Positions 45,815-54,928 of a stretch of DNA of 64,000 bases are shown piece by piece; the first letter of the stretch is position 1, and the number at the start of each line of letters is the position of its first letter. This DNA comes from Streptomyces viridochromogenes. Its GTDB lineage: Bacteria > Actinomycetota > Actinomycetes > Streptomycetales > Streptomycetaceae. Under the pieces are notes generated by a model. It worked only from the letters and a program-made list of their open reading frames with translations, ran no database searches and was not told the origin of the DNA. Both the position numbers and the translations under genes were made by a program. The stretch covers positions 62,001-126,000 of the forward strand of contig NZ_LGUR01000162.1 of assembly GCF_001270495.1 (NCBI RefSeq), in the 5' to 3' direction.

Positions 45815-46722
45815 GCGTCATGGAGAAGGTACGGCCCACCGCTTCGAGGCCCCGGACCGACGCCCGCGAACCCCGCGTCACCGACGAGAACGGCCGGCGC
45901 GTACGCGTGGGGGAGCTCGTCCTGCGCTACCTGCTGCTGCTCGCCGTACTCGCCCTCACCGTCGGTCCGTTCGTGTGGCAGCTGTCGACCTCGCTCAAGG
46001 GCCCCACCGAGGACATCTTCAGCTCCCCGCCGAAGTTCCTGCCCGGCGACCCCACCCTGCACAACTACGAGCGGGTCGCCGACACCATCCCCGTCTGGGA
46101 CTACGCCCTCAACTCGCTGAAGGTGGCCGCCGCCAACGTCGCCACCAACTGCGTCGGCTCGGCCCTCGCCGGCTACGCCCTCGCCCGGCTGCGCTACCGG
46201 GGCCGCCGCGCGGCCACCCTGGCCTTCGTCCTCGCGATGCTCGTGCCCGTGGAGGGCATCATCATCGCCCAGTTCACCACCATGCGGGAGCTGGGCCTCA
46301 ACAACACCCTCATCGGCGTCGTACTGCCGGGCTGCGTCAGCGCCCTGAACGTCCTGCTGATGCGCAACGCCTTCCTCAACCTGCCGTACGAGATCGAGGA
46401 GGCGGCCTACGTCGACGGCGCCAACGTCTGGCAGCGGTTCCTGCGGATCGCGGTGCCGTCCGTGAAGGGGACCCTCGCCGTCGTCGCGATCTTCGCCTTC
46501 ATGGGCGCCTGGGACGACTTCCTGTGGCCGCTGATCGTGCTGAGCGACCCCTCCAAGTTCACGCTGACCATCGGCCTCAACTACCTGCACGGCACCTTCG
46601 CCAACGACGAACGCCTCGTCGCCGCCGGCACGATCATCGCCGTGGCGCCGCTGATCGCCCTCTTCGCCTGCCTTCAGCGGTACTTCTTCCGGGGCGTGGG
46701 CGAGGGCGCCGTAAAGGGCTGA
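45811..46722 (+). CDS. CUT1 ABC transporter permease (MalG type)
   Basis: A 303-residue permease. A hydrophilic N-terminus of about 38 residues precedes LRYLLLLAVLALTVGPFVW. The EAA motif is IEEAAYVDGANVWQRFLRIAVP, and the family-type end is RYFFRGVGEGAVKG. GTG 45811 overlaps the upstream stop by four bases, proving the start choice and translational coupling. The open frame extends upstream only as an overlap with the first permease. Confidence 0.94.
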   Translation: MSVMEKVRPTASRPRTDAREPRVTDENGRRVRVGELVLRYLLLLAVLALTVGPFVWQLSTSLKGPTEDIFSSPPKFLPGDPTLHNYERVADTIPVWDYALNSLKVAAANVATNCVGSALAGYALARLRYRGRRAATLAFVLAMLVPVEGIIIAQFTTMRELGLNNTLIGVVLPGCVSALNVLLMRNAFLNLPYEIEEAAYVDGANVWQRFLRIAVPSVKGTLAVVAIFAFMGAWDDFLWPLIVLSDPSKFTLTIGLNYLHGTFANDERLVAAGTIIAVAPLIALFACLQRYFFRGVGEGAVKG

Positions 46723-46787
46723 CCTCGCGCAGGGCCGACCCCGGCCGTCCGTCGCACCCCCCTCGCACCTCCCTCACAAGGACACGC

Positions 46788-48044
46788 ATGCCTTCTGCCG
46801 TGCGCTTCGGCGTCAACTACACCCCGAGCGAAGGGTGGTTCCACCACTGGCTCGACTTCGACCTCGACTCCGTACGCGCCGACCTCGACTCCCTCGCGGC
46901 GCTGGGCCTCGATCACATCCGCGTCTTCCCGCTGTGGCCGTACTTCCAGCCCAACCGCACCCTGATTCGCCCCAGGGCCGTCGAGCACCTCGTCCAGCTC
47001 GTCGACGCCGCCGCCGAACGCGGCCTCGACGTCAACGTGGACGGTCTGCAAGGCCACTTGAGCAGCTTCGACTTCCTCCCCGCCTGGACCCGGACCTGGC
47101 ACCGCCGCAACCTCTTCACCGACCCGGACGTCATCGACGGCCAGGCCGCCTACCTGCGCACACTCGCCGCCGCCCTGGCCGGCCGGCCCAACTTCCTCGG
47201 CATGACCCTCGGCAACGAGGTCAACCAGTTCTCGGCGGGCCCGCATCCCGATCCCGACCGGGCGACCGAGGCGGAGATCGACCGCTGGCTGACGCGCATG
47301 CTCGCCGCCTGCGAGGAGGGCGCCCCGGGGCGGGTGCACCTGCACGCCGAGTACGACGCCACCTGGTACCAGGACGACCAGCCGTTCACGCCGGCCCAGG
47401 CCGCCCGCCACGGCGCCGTCACCGCCGTGCACTCCTGGGTCTTCAACGGCACCGCCCAGCGCCACGGCCGTACCTCCGTGCCGACCGAGCACCACGCCGC
47501 GTACCTCGTCGAACTGGCCAAGGCATGGGCCGACGACCCGCACCGCCCCGTCTGGCTCCAGGAGGTCGGCGCGCCCGCGCCCCTGATCCCGCCCGAGCAC
47601 GCCGCCGCCTTCACCGAGGCGACCGTCATGAACGCCTTGGACTGCCCCGACCTGTGGGGCATCACCTGGTGGTGCTCCCACGACGTCTCCCGTGAGCTGG
47701 CCGACTTCCCCGAACTCGAATACGGACTGGGCCTGTTGACCAACGACAGGAAGCCGAAGGACACCGCTCGGGTGCTGGAGCGGGCGGCCCGGGAGACCTC
47801 CCGGACGCCTGAGCCGCGTACGACGGCACTGGTCGTGCCCGCCGATCCCTCCAGGCGCTCGCTCTGTGCCCCGGGCGGCCCGGTCTTCGACGCCTATTTC
47901 CGGCTGGTCGCCGACGGCGTCCGTCCCACCACCGTCCTCGACGCGCGGGCCGGCGACCGGGAACACCTCGGCGCGCGCGGCATCACCGAGGTCGTCGCTC
48001 CCGATCAGGTACGCCCCGCCCCACCAGGAGGCACCCCCTCGTGA
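46788..48044 (+). CDS. GH5 glycosidase, probable beta-mannosidase of subfamily 18 type
   Basis: A 418-residue cytoplasmic enzyme without signal peptide. The GH5 barrel opens with FGVNYTPSEGWFHHWLDFD. The acid/base Glu144 is in LGNEVNQF and the nucleophile Glu259 in WLQEVGAP, with WGITWWCSHDVS near the end of the barrel. The short size, intracellular site and context agree with GH5_18, whose bifidobacterial members cleave Man-beta-1,4-GlcNAc from N-glycan cores. Subfamily placement is from memory and context, not alignment. ATG 46788 follows AAGGA. The stop overlaps the GH85 start by four bases. Confidence 0.85.
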   Translation: MPSAVRFGVNYTPSEGWFHHWLDFDLDSVRADLDSLAALGLDHIRVFPLWPYFQPNRTLIRPRAVEHLVQLVDAAAERGLDVNVDGLQGHLSSFDFLPAWTRTWHRRNLFTDPDVIDGQAAYLRTLAAALAGRPNFLGMTLGNEVNQFSAGPHPDPDRATEAEIDRWLTRMLAACEEGAPGRVHLHAEYDATWYQDDQPFTPAQAARHGAVTAVHSWVFNGTAQRHGRTSVPTEHHAAYLVELAKAWADDPHRPVWLQEVGAPAPLIPPEHAAAFTEATVMNALDCPDLWGITWWCSHDVSRELADFPELEYGLGLLTNDRKPKDTARVLERAARETSRTPEPRTTALVVPADPSRRSLCAPGGPVFDAYFRLVADGVRPTTVLDARAGDREHLGARGITEVVAPDQVRPAPPGGTPS

Positions 48045-50056
48045 ACCCCACCAGACGTACCGTCCTGCTTGCCGGCGCCACGGCCGCACTGCTGCCCTCG
48101 CCGCCGGCGGCGGCCGAGCCCGAGCGCGGTCGGACCGAAGCCGCCGCGCTCCAGCCGTACGCCTCCTACTGGTACCCGGACTCGCTGCCCTCCGGCAGCC
48201 CCGGCACCGGCATCACCTGGCGCAGCCTGAAGTCCTGGCGCCCGGCCGACGACCCGGACCTCGCCTTCAACGCGGCGACCGTCCCGCTCGCCCCGCGCTT
48301 CACCCCGACCCCGGTGAACACGACCGCTCGGGCGGGTCAGGCCCGTATCCAGTCCCTGGTCTCCTTCGGGCCCACCGCGAGCAACCCCTCGCAGGGCTCG
48401 GCCACCGCCGACTACTACGCCCCCACCCACTGGGCGTACATCGACGAGCTGGTCTTCTGGGGCGGCTCGTCGGGGGAGGGGCTGGTGCTCGCGCCGAACG
48501 CGCCGGTCGTCGACGCCGCCCACCGGCACGGGGTGCCCGTCCTCGGCAACGTCTTCCTGCCGCCCGTCGCCTACGGCGGGCAGTTGCAGTGGACCCGTGA
48601 CCTGGTGCAGAAGGACGCGGCCGGGCGGTACCCGCTGGCCGAACGGCTGGTCGCGGTCGCGGAGGCGTACGGGTTCGACGGGTGGTTCGTCAACGCCGAG
48701 ACCAGTGGCGGGAACGCCGCGCTGGGTGCGGACATGCTGGGTTTCCTGCGGGAGCTGAAGACGCGCGCCAAGGCCAAGGGGCAGCGGGTGACCTGGTACG
48801 ACTCGATGACGGTGAACGGGAGCGTGAGCTGGCAGGGGGCGCTGAACTCGCAGAACGAGGCGTTCTTCCAGGCCGCCCACGACATGTTCGTCGACTTCCG
48901 GTGGACGGCGGCGAAGCTGACGTCGTCCGGGCGGTTGGCCGGGCAACTGGGCCGCAGCCGCTACGAGTTGTGGGCGGGCGTCGACGTCGAGGCGGGCGGC
49001 TGGAACTCGTCCGTGAACTGGGACGCGATCGTGCCGCGCGACAAGGCGCACGTCGTGTCGGTCGGTTTCTACCGGCCCGAGTGGACCCGCAATCACCTGC
49101 CGTCGGGCGGCCGGACTCCGGGGGCCTTCCATGCCGCCGACGACCGGTTCTGGACCGGGCGTTCACTGGATCCGTCGCGGCCGGACGGCACGGACAGCTG
49201 GCGGGCGCCGGCGGTGTCGGTCGCCGACCGGTCGACGGTCGCCTCGGTGCCGTTCGCGAGCGTGTTCAACACCGGGCACGGGCTGCGGTGGTACGAGGAC
49301 GGGGAGGTGACGTCGGATACGCCGTGGAACCATCTCGGACTGCAGGACCGGCTGCCGTCCCGGCGCTGGGTCGTGCACACCGACGGGCAGCGCCCCGGTG
49401 TGAACTTCGACTTCGCGGACGCGTGGCGCGGCGGAAGCAGTGTGCTCGTCGAGGGTGAACTGGACGAACCCGCGATCGTGGAGGTGTACGCGAGCCGGCT
49501 GCCGGTGACGGTTGACACGGTTGTCGAGCTGACGCACCGGACCGACGCGGGCCGTGTGAACGTCGAGTTGGCGGTGGCCATGGCCGAGCCGAGCGGGCCG
49601 GGGGCGACACCGCCGTACACATATCTGCCGGTGAACTCGGTCAACGGCTGGCAGACCGCGACCGTCCCGCTCACCGGCCTGATCGGCACCGCACACGCGA
49701 TCGGCATCCGGCTCACCGCGCCCGACGGCGGCCTAGTCCGCTGGCGGCTCGGCGGCCTTGCCGTCCGCAACGCCCGCCACACGCCGGGCGCTCCCTCCGG
49801 CCTCCGGATCACCGCGGCGGCGGGCGGCGACCTGCGCTTCGCCTGGAACCCGGCCTCCGGCGACGTACGCCACTACAACCTCCACCGCCTCCTCCCCGAC
49901 GGCACCAGGCGTTTCCTCGGCGGCACCTGTCAGCGGGCGTTCTTCGCCGGTGGCCTGCGACCCGAACAGGGTGAACAGGCGGCGCGGTTCGAACTGCGCG
50001 CCGTAGGGGAGCTCTACACCACGTCGGCCCCCGCGACCGTCACCCACGCCTGGTAA
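48041..50056 (+). CDS. Secreted GH85 endo-beta-N-acetylglucosaminidase
   Basis: A 671-residue enzyme that cuts between the two core GlcNAc residues of N-glycans. A twin-arginine-type signal is present (TRRTVLLAGATAALL). The GH85 barrel has PYASYWYPDSLPSG, FVFWGGSS-like VFWGGSSGEG, and the substrate-assisted pair Asn218 and Glu220 in WFVNAETSGG, then AGVDVEAGGWNSSV. A beta-sandwich and a fibronectin-like domain end the protein (GAPSGLRITAAAGGDLRFAWN). Length is normal for the family. GTG 48041 overlaps the GH5 stop. This is the key extracellular releasing enzyme of the locus. Confidence 0.93.
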   Translation: MNPTRRTVLLAGATAALLPSPPAAAEPERGRTEAAALQPYASYWYPDSLPSGSPGTGITWRSLKSWRPADDPDLAFNAATVPLAPRFTPTPVNTTARAGQARIQSLVSFGPTASNPSQGSATADYYAPTHWAYIDELVFWGGSSGEGLVLAPNAPVVDAAHRHGVPVLGNVFLPPVAYGGQLQWTRDLVQKDAAGRYPLAERLVAVAEAYGFDGWFVNAETSGGNAALGADMLGFLRELKTRAKAKGQRVTWYDSMTVNGSVSWQGALNSQNEAFFQAAHDMFVDFRWTAAKLTSSGRLAGQLGRSRYELWAGVDVEAGGWNSSVNWDAIVPRDKAHVVSVGFYRPEWTRNHLPSGGRTPGAFHAADDRFWTGRSLDPSRPDGTDSWRAPAVSVADRSTVASVPFASVFNTGHGLRWYEDGEVTSDTPWNHLGLQDRLPSRRWVVHTDGQRPGVNFDFADAWRGGSSVLVEGELDEPAIVEVYASRLPVTVDTVVELTHRTDAGRVNVELAVAMAEPSGPGATPPYTYLPVNSVNGWQTATVPLTGLIGTAHAIGIRLTAPDGGLVRWRLGGLAVRNARHTPGAPSGLRITAAAGGDLRFAWNPASGDVRHYNLHRLLPDGTRRFLGGTCQRAFFAGGLRPEQGEQAARFELRAVGELYTTSAPATVTHAW

Positions 50057-50091
50057 CCCGCCCCACCCCGAGACCTACGGAGTGCCCCCGC

Positions 50092-53000
50092 ATGCATGAC
50101 GACCGCAGCCTGGTCGAAGCCCGTCTCAAGCGCGTCCTCGACGAGCGTGTCCGACCCGCCGTGTACCCGGAGTCCGTGCCGCTGGAAGTCGCGGTGTGGC
50201 ATGCGCCGGGCGAGCCGGTGCCGGTCGCCGAGGGGATCGCGGCCGAGCCCGAGCCGATCGAGGTGGGGGCGCGCTGGGGTGCTCCCTGGGGCACCAGCTG
50301 GTTCCGGGTCACCGGGACCGTGCCCGAGGAATGGGCCGGCCAGACGGTCGAGGCGCTCCTCGACCTCGGGTTCGACGAGAACATGCCCGGCTTCCAGTGC
50401 GAGGGCCTGGTCTACCGGCCCGACGGCACCCCGGTGAAGGGCCTCAACCCGCGCAACCAGTGGGTGCGCATCGGGGCCCCGGTGGCGGGCGGGGAGCAGG
50501 TCCGGCTGCACATCGAGGCGGCCTCCAACCCCGTCATCCTCGACTACCACCCCTTCCTGCCCACGCAGTTGGGCGACAAGGAGACGGCCGGCAGCGAACC
50601 CCAGTACACGCTCACCCGCATGGACCTCGCCGTCTTCGACGAGACGGTGTGGCAGCTCGTGCTCGACCTGGAGGTGCTCGGAGAGCTGATGGCCGAGCTG
50701 CCGGTGGAGTCGGCCCGGCGCTGGGAGATCCTGCGGGCGGTGGAGAAGGCGCTGGACTCGATGGACCTCCAGGACGTGGGCGGCACGGCGGCCCGCGCCC
50801 GTTCCCGCCTCACCCGCGTCCTCGCCGCCCCCGCCGTCCCGTCCGCCCACCGCATCAGCGCCGTCGGACACGCCCACATCGACTCGGCATGGCTGTGGCC
50901 GCTGCGCGAGACGGTGCGCAAGGTGGCCCGTACGACCTCCAACATGACCGCGCTCATCGAGGACGAGCCCGACTTCGTCTTCGCCATGTCGCAGGCCCAG
51001 CAGTGGGCGTGGGTGAAGGAGCACCGGCCCGAGGTGTGGGCGCGGGTGAAGAAGGCGGTGGCGGACGGGCGGTTCGTGCCGGCGGGCGGGATGTGGGTGG
51101 AGTCGGACACCAACATGCCGGGTTCGGAGGCGATGGCCCGGCAGTTCGTGCACGGCAAGCGGTTCTTCCTCGACGAGTTCGGCATCGAGAACGACGAGGC
51201 ATGGCTGCCCGACACCTTCGGATTCGCCGCCGGGCTGCCCCAGATCATCAGGGCCGCGGGTGCCAAGTGGCTGCTGACGCAGAAGATCTCCTGGTCCCAG
51301 ACCAACAAGTTCCCGCACCACACCTTCCAGTGGGAGGGCATCGACGGCACCCGGATCTTCACCCACTTCCCGCCCGTCGACACCTACAACTGCTCCATGA
51401 AGGGCAGCGAGATCGCCCACGCGGCCCGCAACTTCAAGGACAAGGGTGTCGCCCGGCACTCCCTCGCCCCCACCGGCTGGGGCGACGGAGGCGGCGGCAC
51501 CACCCGAGAGATGGTCGCCAAGGCGGCCCGGCTCCGGGACCTGGAAGGCTCCGCCACCGTCGTCTGGGAGACCCCGGCGGCCTTCTTCCGCAAGGCCGAG
51601 GCCGAGTACCCCGACCCGCCCGTCTGGGTCGGCGAGCTCTACCTCGAACTCCACCGCGCCACCCTCACCAGCCAGGCGAAGACCAAGCAGGGCAACCGCC
51701 GCAGCGAACACCTCCTGCGCGAGGCCGAGCTGTGGGCGGCGACAGCCGCCGTACGGACCGGATTCCCCTACCCCTACGCGGAGTTGGACCGCATCTGGAA
51801 GACGGTGCTGCTGCACCAGTTCCACGACATCCTGCCCGGGTCGTCGATCGCGTGGGTGCACCGGGAGGCGCGGGCGACGTACGAGCGCCTCGCGGGTGAG
51901 CTGAACGCGATCATCGAGTCCGCCCAGCGTGCCCTGGCGGGCGAGGGCGGGACCGCGCTCGTCTTCAACTCGGCTCCGCATGCGCGCGAGGGCGTACCGG
52001 CGGGCGGCGCCCGCATCCCGGTGCCGGAGGGCCGGACGGCACGCACCGAACGCCCCGGCGGAGGGTTCGTCCTCGACAACGGCCTGCTGCGCATCGAGAT
52101 CGACGCGCGGGGCCTGGTCGTGTCGGCGTACGACATCGAGGCCGACCGCGAGACGGTCGCGCCGGGCACGGCCGCGGGCCTCCTCCAGCTCCACCCCGAC
52201 TTCCCGAACATGTGGGACGCCTGGGACGTCGACGAGTTCTACCGCCACACGGTCACCGACCTGACCGACGTGGACGAGATCACCCCCGGCGACGACGGGA
52301 CGTCGGTGCGGATCGTCCGTTCCTTCGGTGCTTCCCGCGTCACCCAGGTGCTGTCGCTCGCGCCGGGGGAGCGGCGGCTGCTGCTCGACACGGAGGTCGA
52401 CTGGCACGAGACGGAGAAGTTCCTGAAGCTGGCCTTCCCGCTCGACGTGCACGCGGAGCGGTATGCCTCCGAAACCCAGTTCGGGCACTTCCACCGTCCC
52501 ACGCACACCAACACCAGCTGGGAGGCGGCCAAGTTCGAGGCCTGCAACCACCGTTTCGTGCATGTGGAGGAGCCGGGCTGGGGTGTCTGCGTCGTCAACG
52601 ACTCCACGTACGGCCACGACGTGACCCGCACCGTCCGCACGGACGGCGATCGCGGCACGACCACCACCGTCCGCGTCTCCCTCCTGCGCGCCCCGCGCTT
52701 CCCGGACCCCGAGACCGACCAGGGCGCCCACCGCTTCCGGCACGCCCTCGTGCCGGGCGCGGGCATCGGGGACGCGGTGCGCGAGGGCTGGCGGATCAAC
52801 CTGCCGGAGCGGCGGGTGACCGGCGGCGCCGAGGTCGCCCCGCTGGTGGCCGTGGATCAGGACGCGGTCGTCGTGACCGCCGTCAAGCTGGCCGACGACG
52901 GCAGCGGGGACGTGGTGGTGCGCCTCCACGAGGCCCACGGCGGCCGGGTACGGGCCACCCTGACGCCGAACTTCGAGGTCGCGGACGTCGCGGCGACGGA

Positions 53001-53109
53001 CCTGCTGGAGCGCCCGCTGCCCGAGGCGCCGGCGTACGACGGCGCGCGCGTCGCACTGCGGCTGCGGCCCTTCGAACTGGTGACGCTGCGGCTGCGACGG
53101 GCCTCGTAG
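50092..53109 (+). CDS. GH38 alpha-mannosidase
   Basis: A 1,005-residue cytoplasmic enzyme (no signal peptide). The zinc-binding HxD is in GHAHIDSAWLWP (His262, Asp264), and the nucleophile Asp374 in WLPDTFGFAAGLPQI; FVPAGGMWVESDTNMP and HQFHDILPGSSIAWVH are further GH38 hallmarks. The C-terminal beta domains run from about 620. It removes alpha-linked mannose from imported N-glycans, leaving Man-beta-1,4-GlcNAc for the GH5 enzyme. ATG 50092 starts 35 bp after the GH85 stop, with CTACGGAG upstream. Confidence 0.95.
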   Translation: MHDDRSLVEARLKRVLDERVRPAVYPESVPLEVAVWHAPGEPVPVAEGIAAEPEPIEVGARWGAPWGTSWFRVTGTVPEEWAGQTVEALLDLGFDENMPGFQCEGLVYRPDGTPVKGLNPRNQWVRIGAPVAGGEQVRLHIEAASNPVILDYHPFLPTQLGDKETAGSEPQYTLTRMDLAVFDETVWQLVLDLEVLGELMAELPVESARRWEILRAVEKALDSMDLQDVGGTAARARSRLTRVLAAPAVPSAHRISAVGHAHIDSAWLWPLRETVRKVARTTSNMTALIEDEPDFVFAMSQAQQWAWVKEHRPEVWARVKKAVADGRFVPAGGMWVESDTNMPGSEAMARQFVHGKRFFLDEFGIENDEAWLPDTFGFAAGLPQIIRAAGAKWLLTQKISWSQTNKFPHHTFQWEGIDGTRIFTHFPPVDTYNCSMKGSEIAHAARNFKDKGVARHSLAPTGWGDGGGGTTREMVAKAARLRDLEGSATVVWETPAAFFRKAEAEYPDPPVWVGELYLELHRATLTSQAKTKQGNRRSEHLLREAELWAATAAVRTGFPYPYAELDRIWKTVLLHQFHDILPGSSIAWVHREARATYERLAGELNAIIESAQRALAGEGGTALVFNSAPHAREGVPAGGARIPVPEGRTARTERPGGGFVLDNGLLRIEIDARGLVVSAYDIEADRETVAPGTAAGLLQLHPDFPNMWDAWDVDEFYRHTVTDLTDVDEITPGDDGTSVRIVRSFGASRVTQVLSLAPGERRLLLDTEVDWHETEKFLKLAFPLDVHAERYASETQFGHFHRPTHTNTSWEAAKFEACNHRFVHVEEPGWGVCVVNDSTYGHDVTRTVRTDGDRGTTTTVRVSLLRAPRFPDPETDQGAHRFRHALVPGAGIGDAVREGWRINLPERRVTGGAEVAPLVAVDQDAVVVTAVKLADDGSGDVVVRLHEAHGGRVRATLTPNFEVADVAATDLLERPLPEAPAYDGARVALRLRPFELVTLRLRRAS

Positions 53110-53206
53110 CCCGGACGGGGGACGGCGGCGCGCCGCCGTGGAAGGGTGCGCCAACTGCCCTCACACTCAAGGGTGTTGGCGTCCCCATCGCGCCTTGGAG
53201 GCACTC

Positions 53207-54022
53207 TTGAAGCTCGTCACGCGCGCCCAGCTCGGCTGGCCCTCGTCCGCCGCACCCACACAGACCTCGACCAAGGGCGTGAAGGTCCACTACGAAGGCG
53301 CCACGGTCAGCGTGAAGCTCCTCGACGACCACGACCTCTGCATCGACAAATGGAAGGCGATCCGCAAGGACCACCTGGCCAACCCGAAGGAGAACTACTC
53401 GGACATCGCCTACAACTACGGCGCCTGCCCGCACGGTCATCTCCTGGAGGGGCGCGGCCTCGGCAGGCGCACCGGGGCGAACGGCAACCAGGAACTCAAC
53501 CGCGCCCACTACGCGATCTGCGGCCTGGTCGGCTCGAAGGGGCTCACCAAGCCGAACGACGCGATGCTGGGCGCGATCCGCGACGGCATCGAGCTGCTGC
53601 GCCGCCACGGCGCCGGCAAGGAGATCAAGGGACACCGGGACGGACTGGCCACCGCATGTCCCGGCGAGCACCTGTACGCGTGGGTGCGGAAGGGAGCCCC
53701 GCGGCCCGGCGATTCGCCGAGCGTGCCGGGCCCGCGTCCGGTCGTCGACCTGTCGAAGGTGATCGCCGCGGCCCTGCACGACCCGGACCGGCCGGGCACA
53801 CCGGTGTCGTACGCGGGCGTACGGACTGTGGAGAAGGCGCTCGTCGCGGAGGGCCTCCTCGATGCCGAGTACGCCGACGGCCACTTCGGCGGGGCGACCG
53901 TCAAGGCGTACTCCGCCTGGCAGCACCGGTGCGGCTTCACCGGCGCGGACGCCAACGGCATTCCCGGTCAGGTGTCACTGGACCGGCTCGGCGCGGCCCA
54001 CGACTTCGACGTGCGGCCGTAG
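53207..54022 (+). CDS. N-acetylmuramoyl-L-alanine amidase-like protein with peptidoglycan-binding C-terminus
   Basis: A 271-residue Amidase_2/PGRP-type protein. Zinc ligands are in KGVKVHYEGA (His), RAHYAICG, and GHRDGLATACPG (His and Cys). A second domain (about 190-271) carries a peptidoglycan-binding fold (YADGHFGGATVKAYSAWQHRCGFTG). TTG 53207 is chosen because GGAGG lies five bases upstream. No signal peptide is visible, so it may be released by lysis or by an unusual route, as seen for some Streptomyces and phage-like amidases. It follows GH38 by 97 bp and may be a separate unit. Confidence 0.85.
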   Translation: MKLVTRAQLGWPSSAAPTQTSTKGVKVHYEGATVSVKLLDDHDLCIDKWKAIRKDHLANPKENYSDIAYNYGACPHGHLLEGRGLGRRTGANGNQELNRAHYAICGLVGSKGLTKPNDAMLGAIRDGIELLRRHGAGKEIKGHRDGLATACPGEHLYAWVRKGAPRPGDSPSVPGPRPVVDLSKVIAAALHDPDRPGTPVSYAGVRTVEKALVAEGLLDAEYADGHFGGATVKAYSAWQHRCGFTGADANGIPGQVSLDRLGAAHDFDVRP

Positions 54023-54045
54023 GACCCGGCGCCGGTGGGGGAGGG

Positions 54046-54753
54046 TCAGCCGCCGAGCTGTGTCCGCAGCCACTGCTCCACCTCGCCCACATGCGCGGCC
54101 GCCGCCGCCCGGGCCGCCTCCGGATCGTGGGCGACCAGGGCGCGGTGGATCGCGGCGTGTTCGCGGCGGGTGCGGGTGAAGGCGCCCTCCTCCTGGTAGC
54201 CGCGCCAGACGCGGGCGCGGAAGGTGCGGGAGGACAGGCCCTCCAGGATCGCGGCCATCGTCTCGTTGCCGGCGGCGGCCGCGATCTCGCGGTGGAAGGC
54301 CAGGTCGTGGGCGAGGATCTCCTCGGGGTCGTCCGTGGCGTTCATCGCCGTCAGATGCTTCTCGACCTCCGCGAGCTGGTCCGGTGTGATGCGCGCCGCC
54401 GCCAGGGCCGTCGCCGTCGACTCCAGGATGCGGCGCACCTCCAGGAGCTCCACCAGCCGCGGGCCCCGGGACAGGTCGGCGACCACGCCGAACGTCTCCA
54501 GCAGGTCACCCGCCTCCAGCTGGGTGACGTAGATGCCCGAACCGTGCCGGGCCTCCAGCACCCCCAGCACCGTGAGCGCGCGGATCGCCTCGCGCATCGA
54601 GCTGCGGGAGATGCCGAGCTGCACCGCGAGATCGCGCTCGGTCGGCAGCCGTTGCCCCGGCTCCAGCCGCCCCTCCGCGATCATCGCCTTGATCTGCTCT
54701 ATGGCGCGCTGCGTCACGGTGCCCTTCTGCGGGGCTGCCTCGTCCACGTTCAC
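54046..54753 (-). CDS. FadR/GntR-family regulator of the L-fucose operon
   Basis: A 235-residue repressor. The winged helix (about 8-75) has IAEGRLEPGQRLPTERDLA and ISRSSMREAIRALTVLGVLE. An all-helical FCD ligand domain follows, with likely metal ligands in AHDLAFHREIAAAAGN, REHAAIHRAL and AAHVGEVEQWL. GTG 54753 follows AGGAGG. It is divergent from the monosaccharide transporter and fuconate genes, and the gap holds a TGGTC-N-GACCA site, the canonical FadR-type operator. The effector is probably an acid such as L-fuconate or a keto-deoxy sugar acid (inference from FCD preference). Confidence 0.93.
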   Translation of the reverse strand: MNVDEAAPQKGTVTQRAIEQIKAMIAEGRLEPGQRLPTERDLAVQLGISRSSMREAIRALTVLGVLEARHGSGIYVTQLEAGDLLETFGVVADLSRGPRLVELLEVRRILESTATALAAARITPDQLAEVEKHLTAMNATDDPEEILAHDLAFHREIAAAAGNETMAAILEGLSSRTFRARVWRGYQEEGAFTRTRREHAAIHRALVAHDPEAARAAAAAHVGEVEQWLRTQLGG

Positions 54754-54797
54754 GCCGTTCCTCCTGTCACCGGTGCGCCGCAGTCTAACCAGCGAGG

Positions 54798-54871
54798 TGG
54801 TCCGACCAATACGGTCGCGATGCGGGAAAATCTGCTCTGGAGGGTGTTGTTCTCGCGAAGTGGTCTGATAA
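54798..54871. promoter_or_regulatory. FadR-type operators in the divergent fucose promoter region
   Basis: TGGTCCGACCA (54798-54808) is an inverted repeat TGGTC-N-GACCA. TGGTCTGATAA (54861-54871) is a degenerate second copy, 63 bp away, that overlaps a possible AT-rich -10 region ahead of the binding-protein gene. Two sites would let one repressor control both directions. Confidence 0.65.
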
Positions 54872-54928
54872 ATATGCGGGCATCTGCTCGAACCATGTGC
54901 TCGAACACGCTCAACGAGGAGCCGCCAG

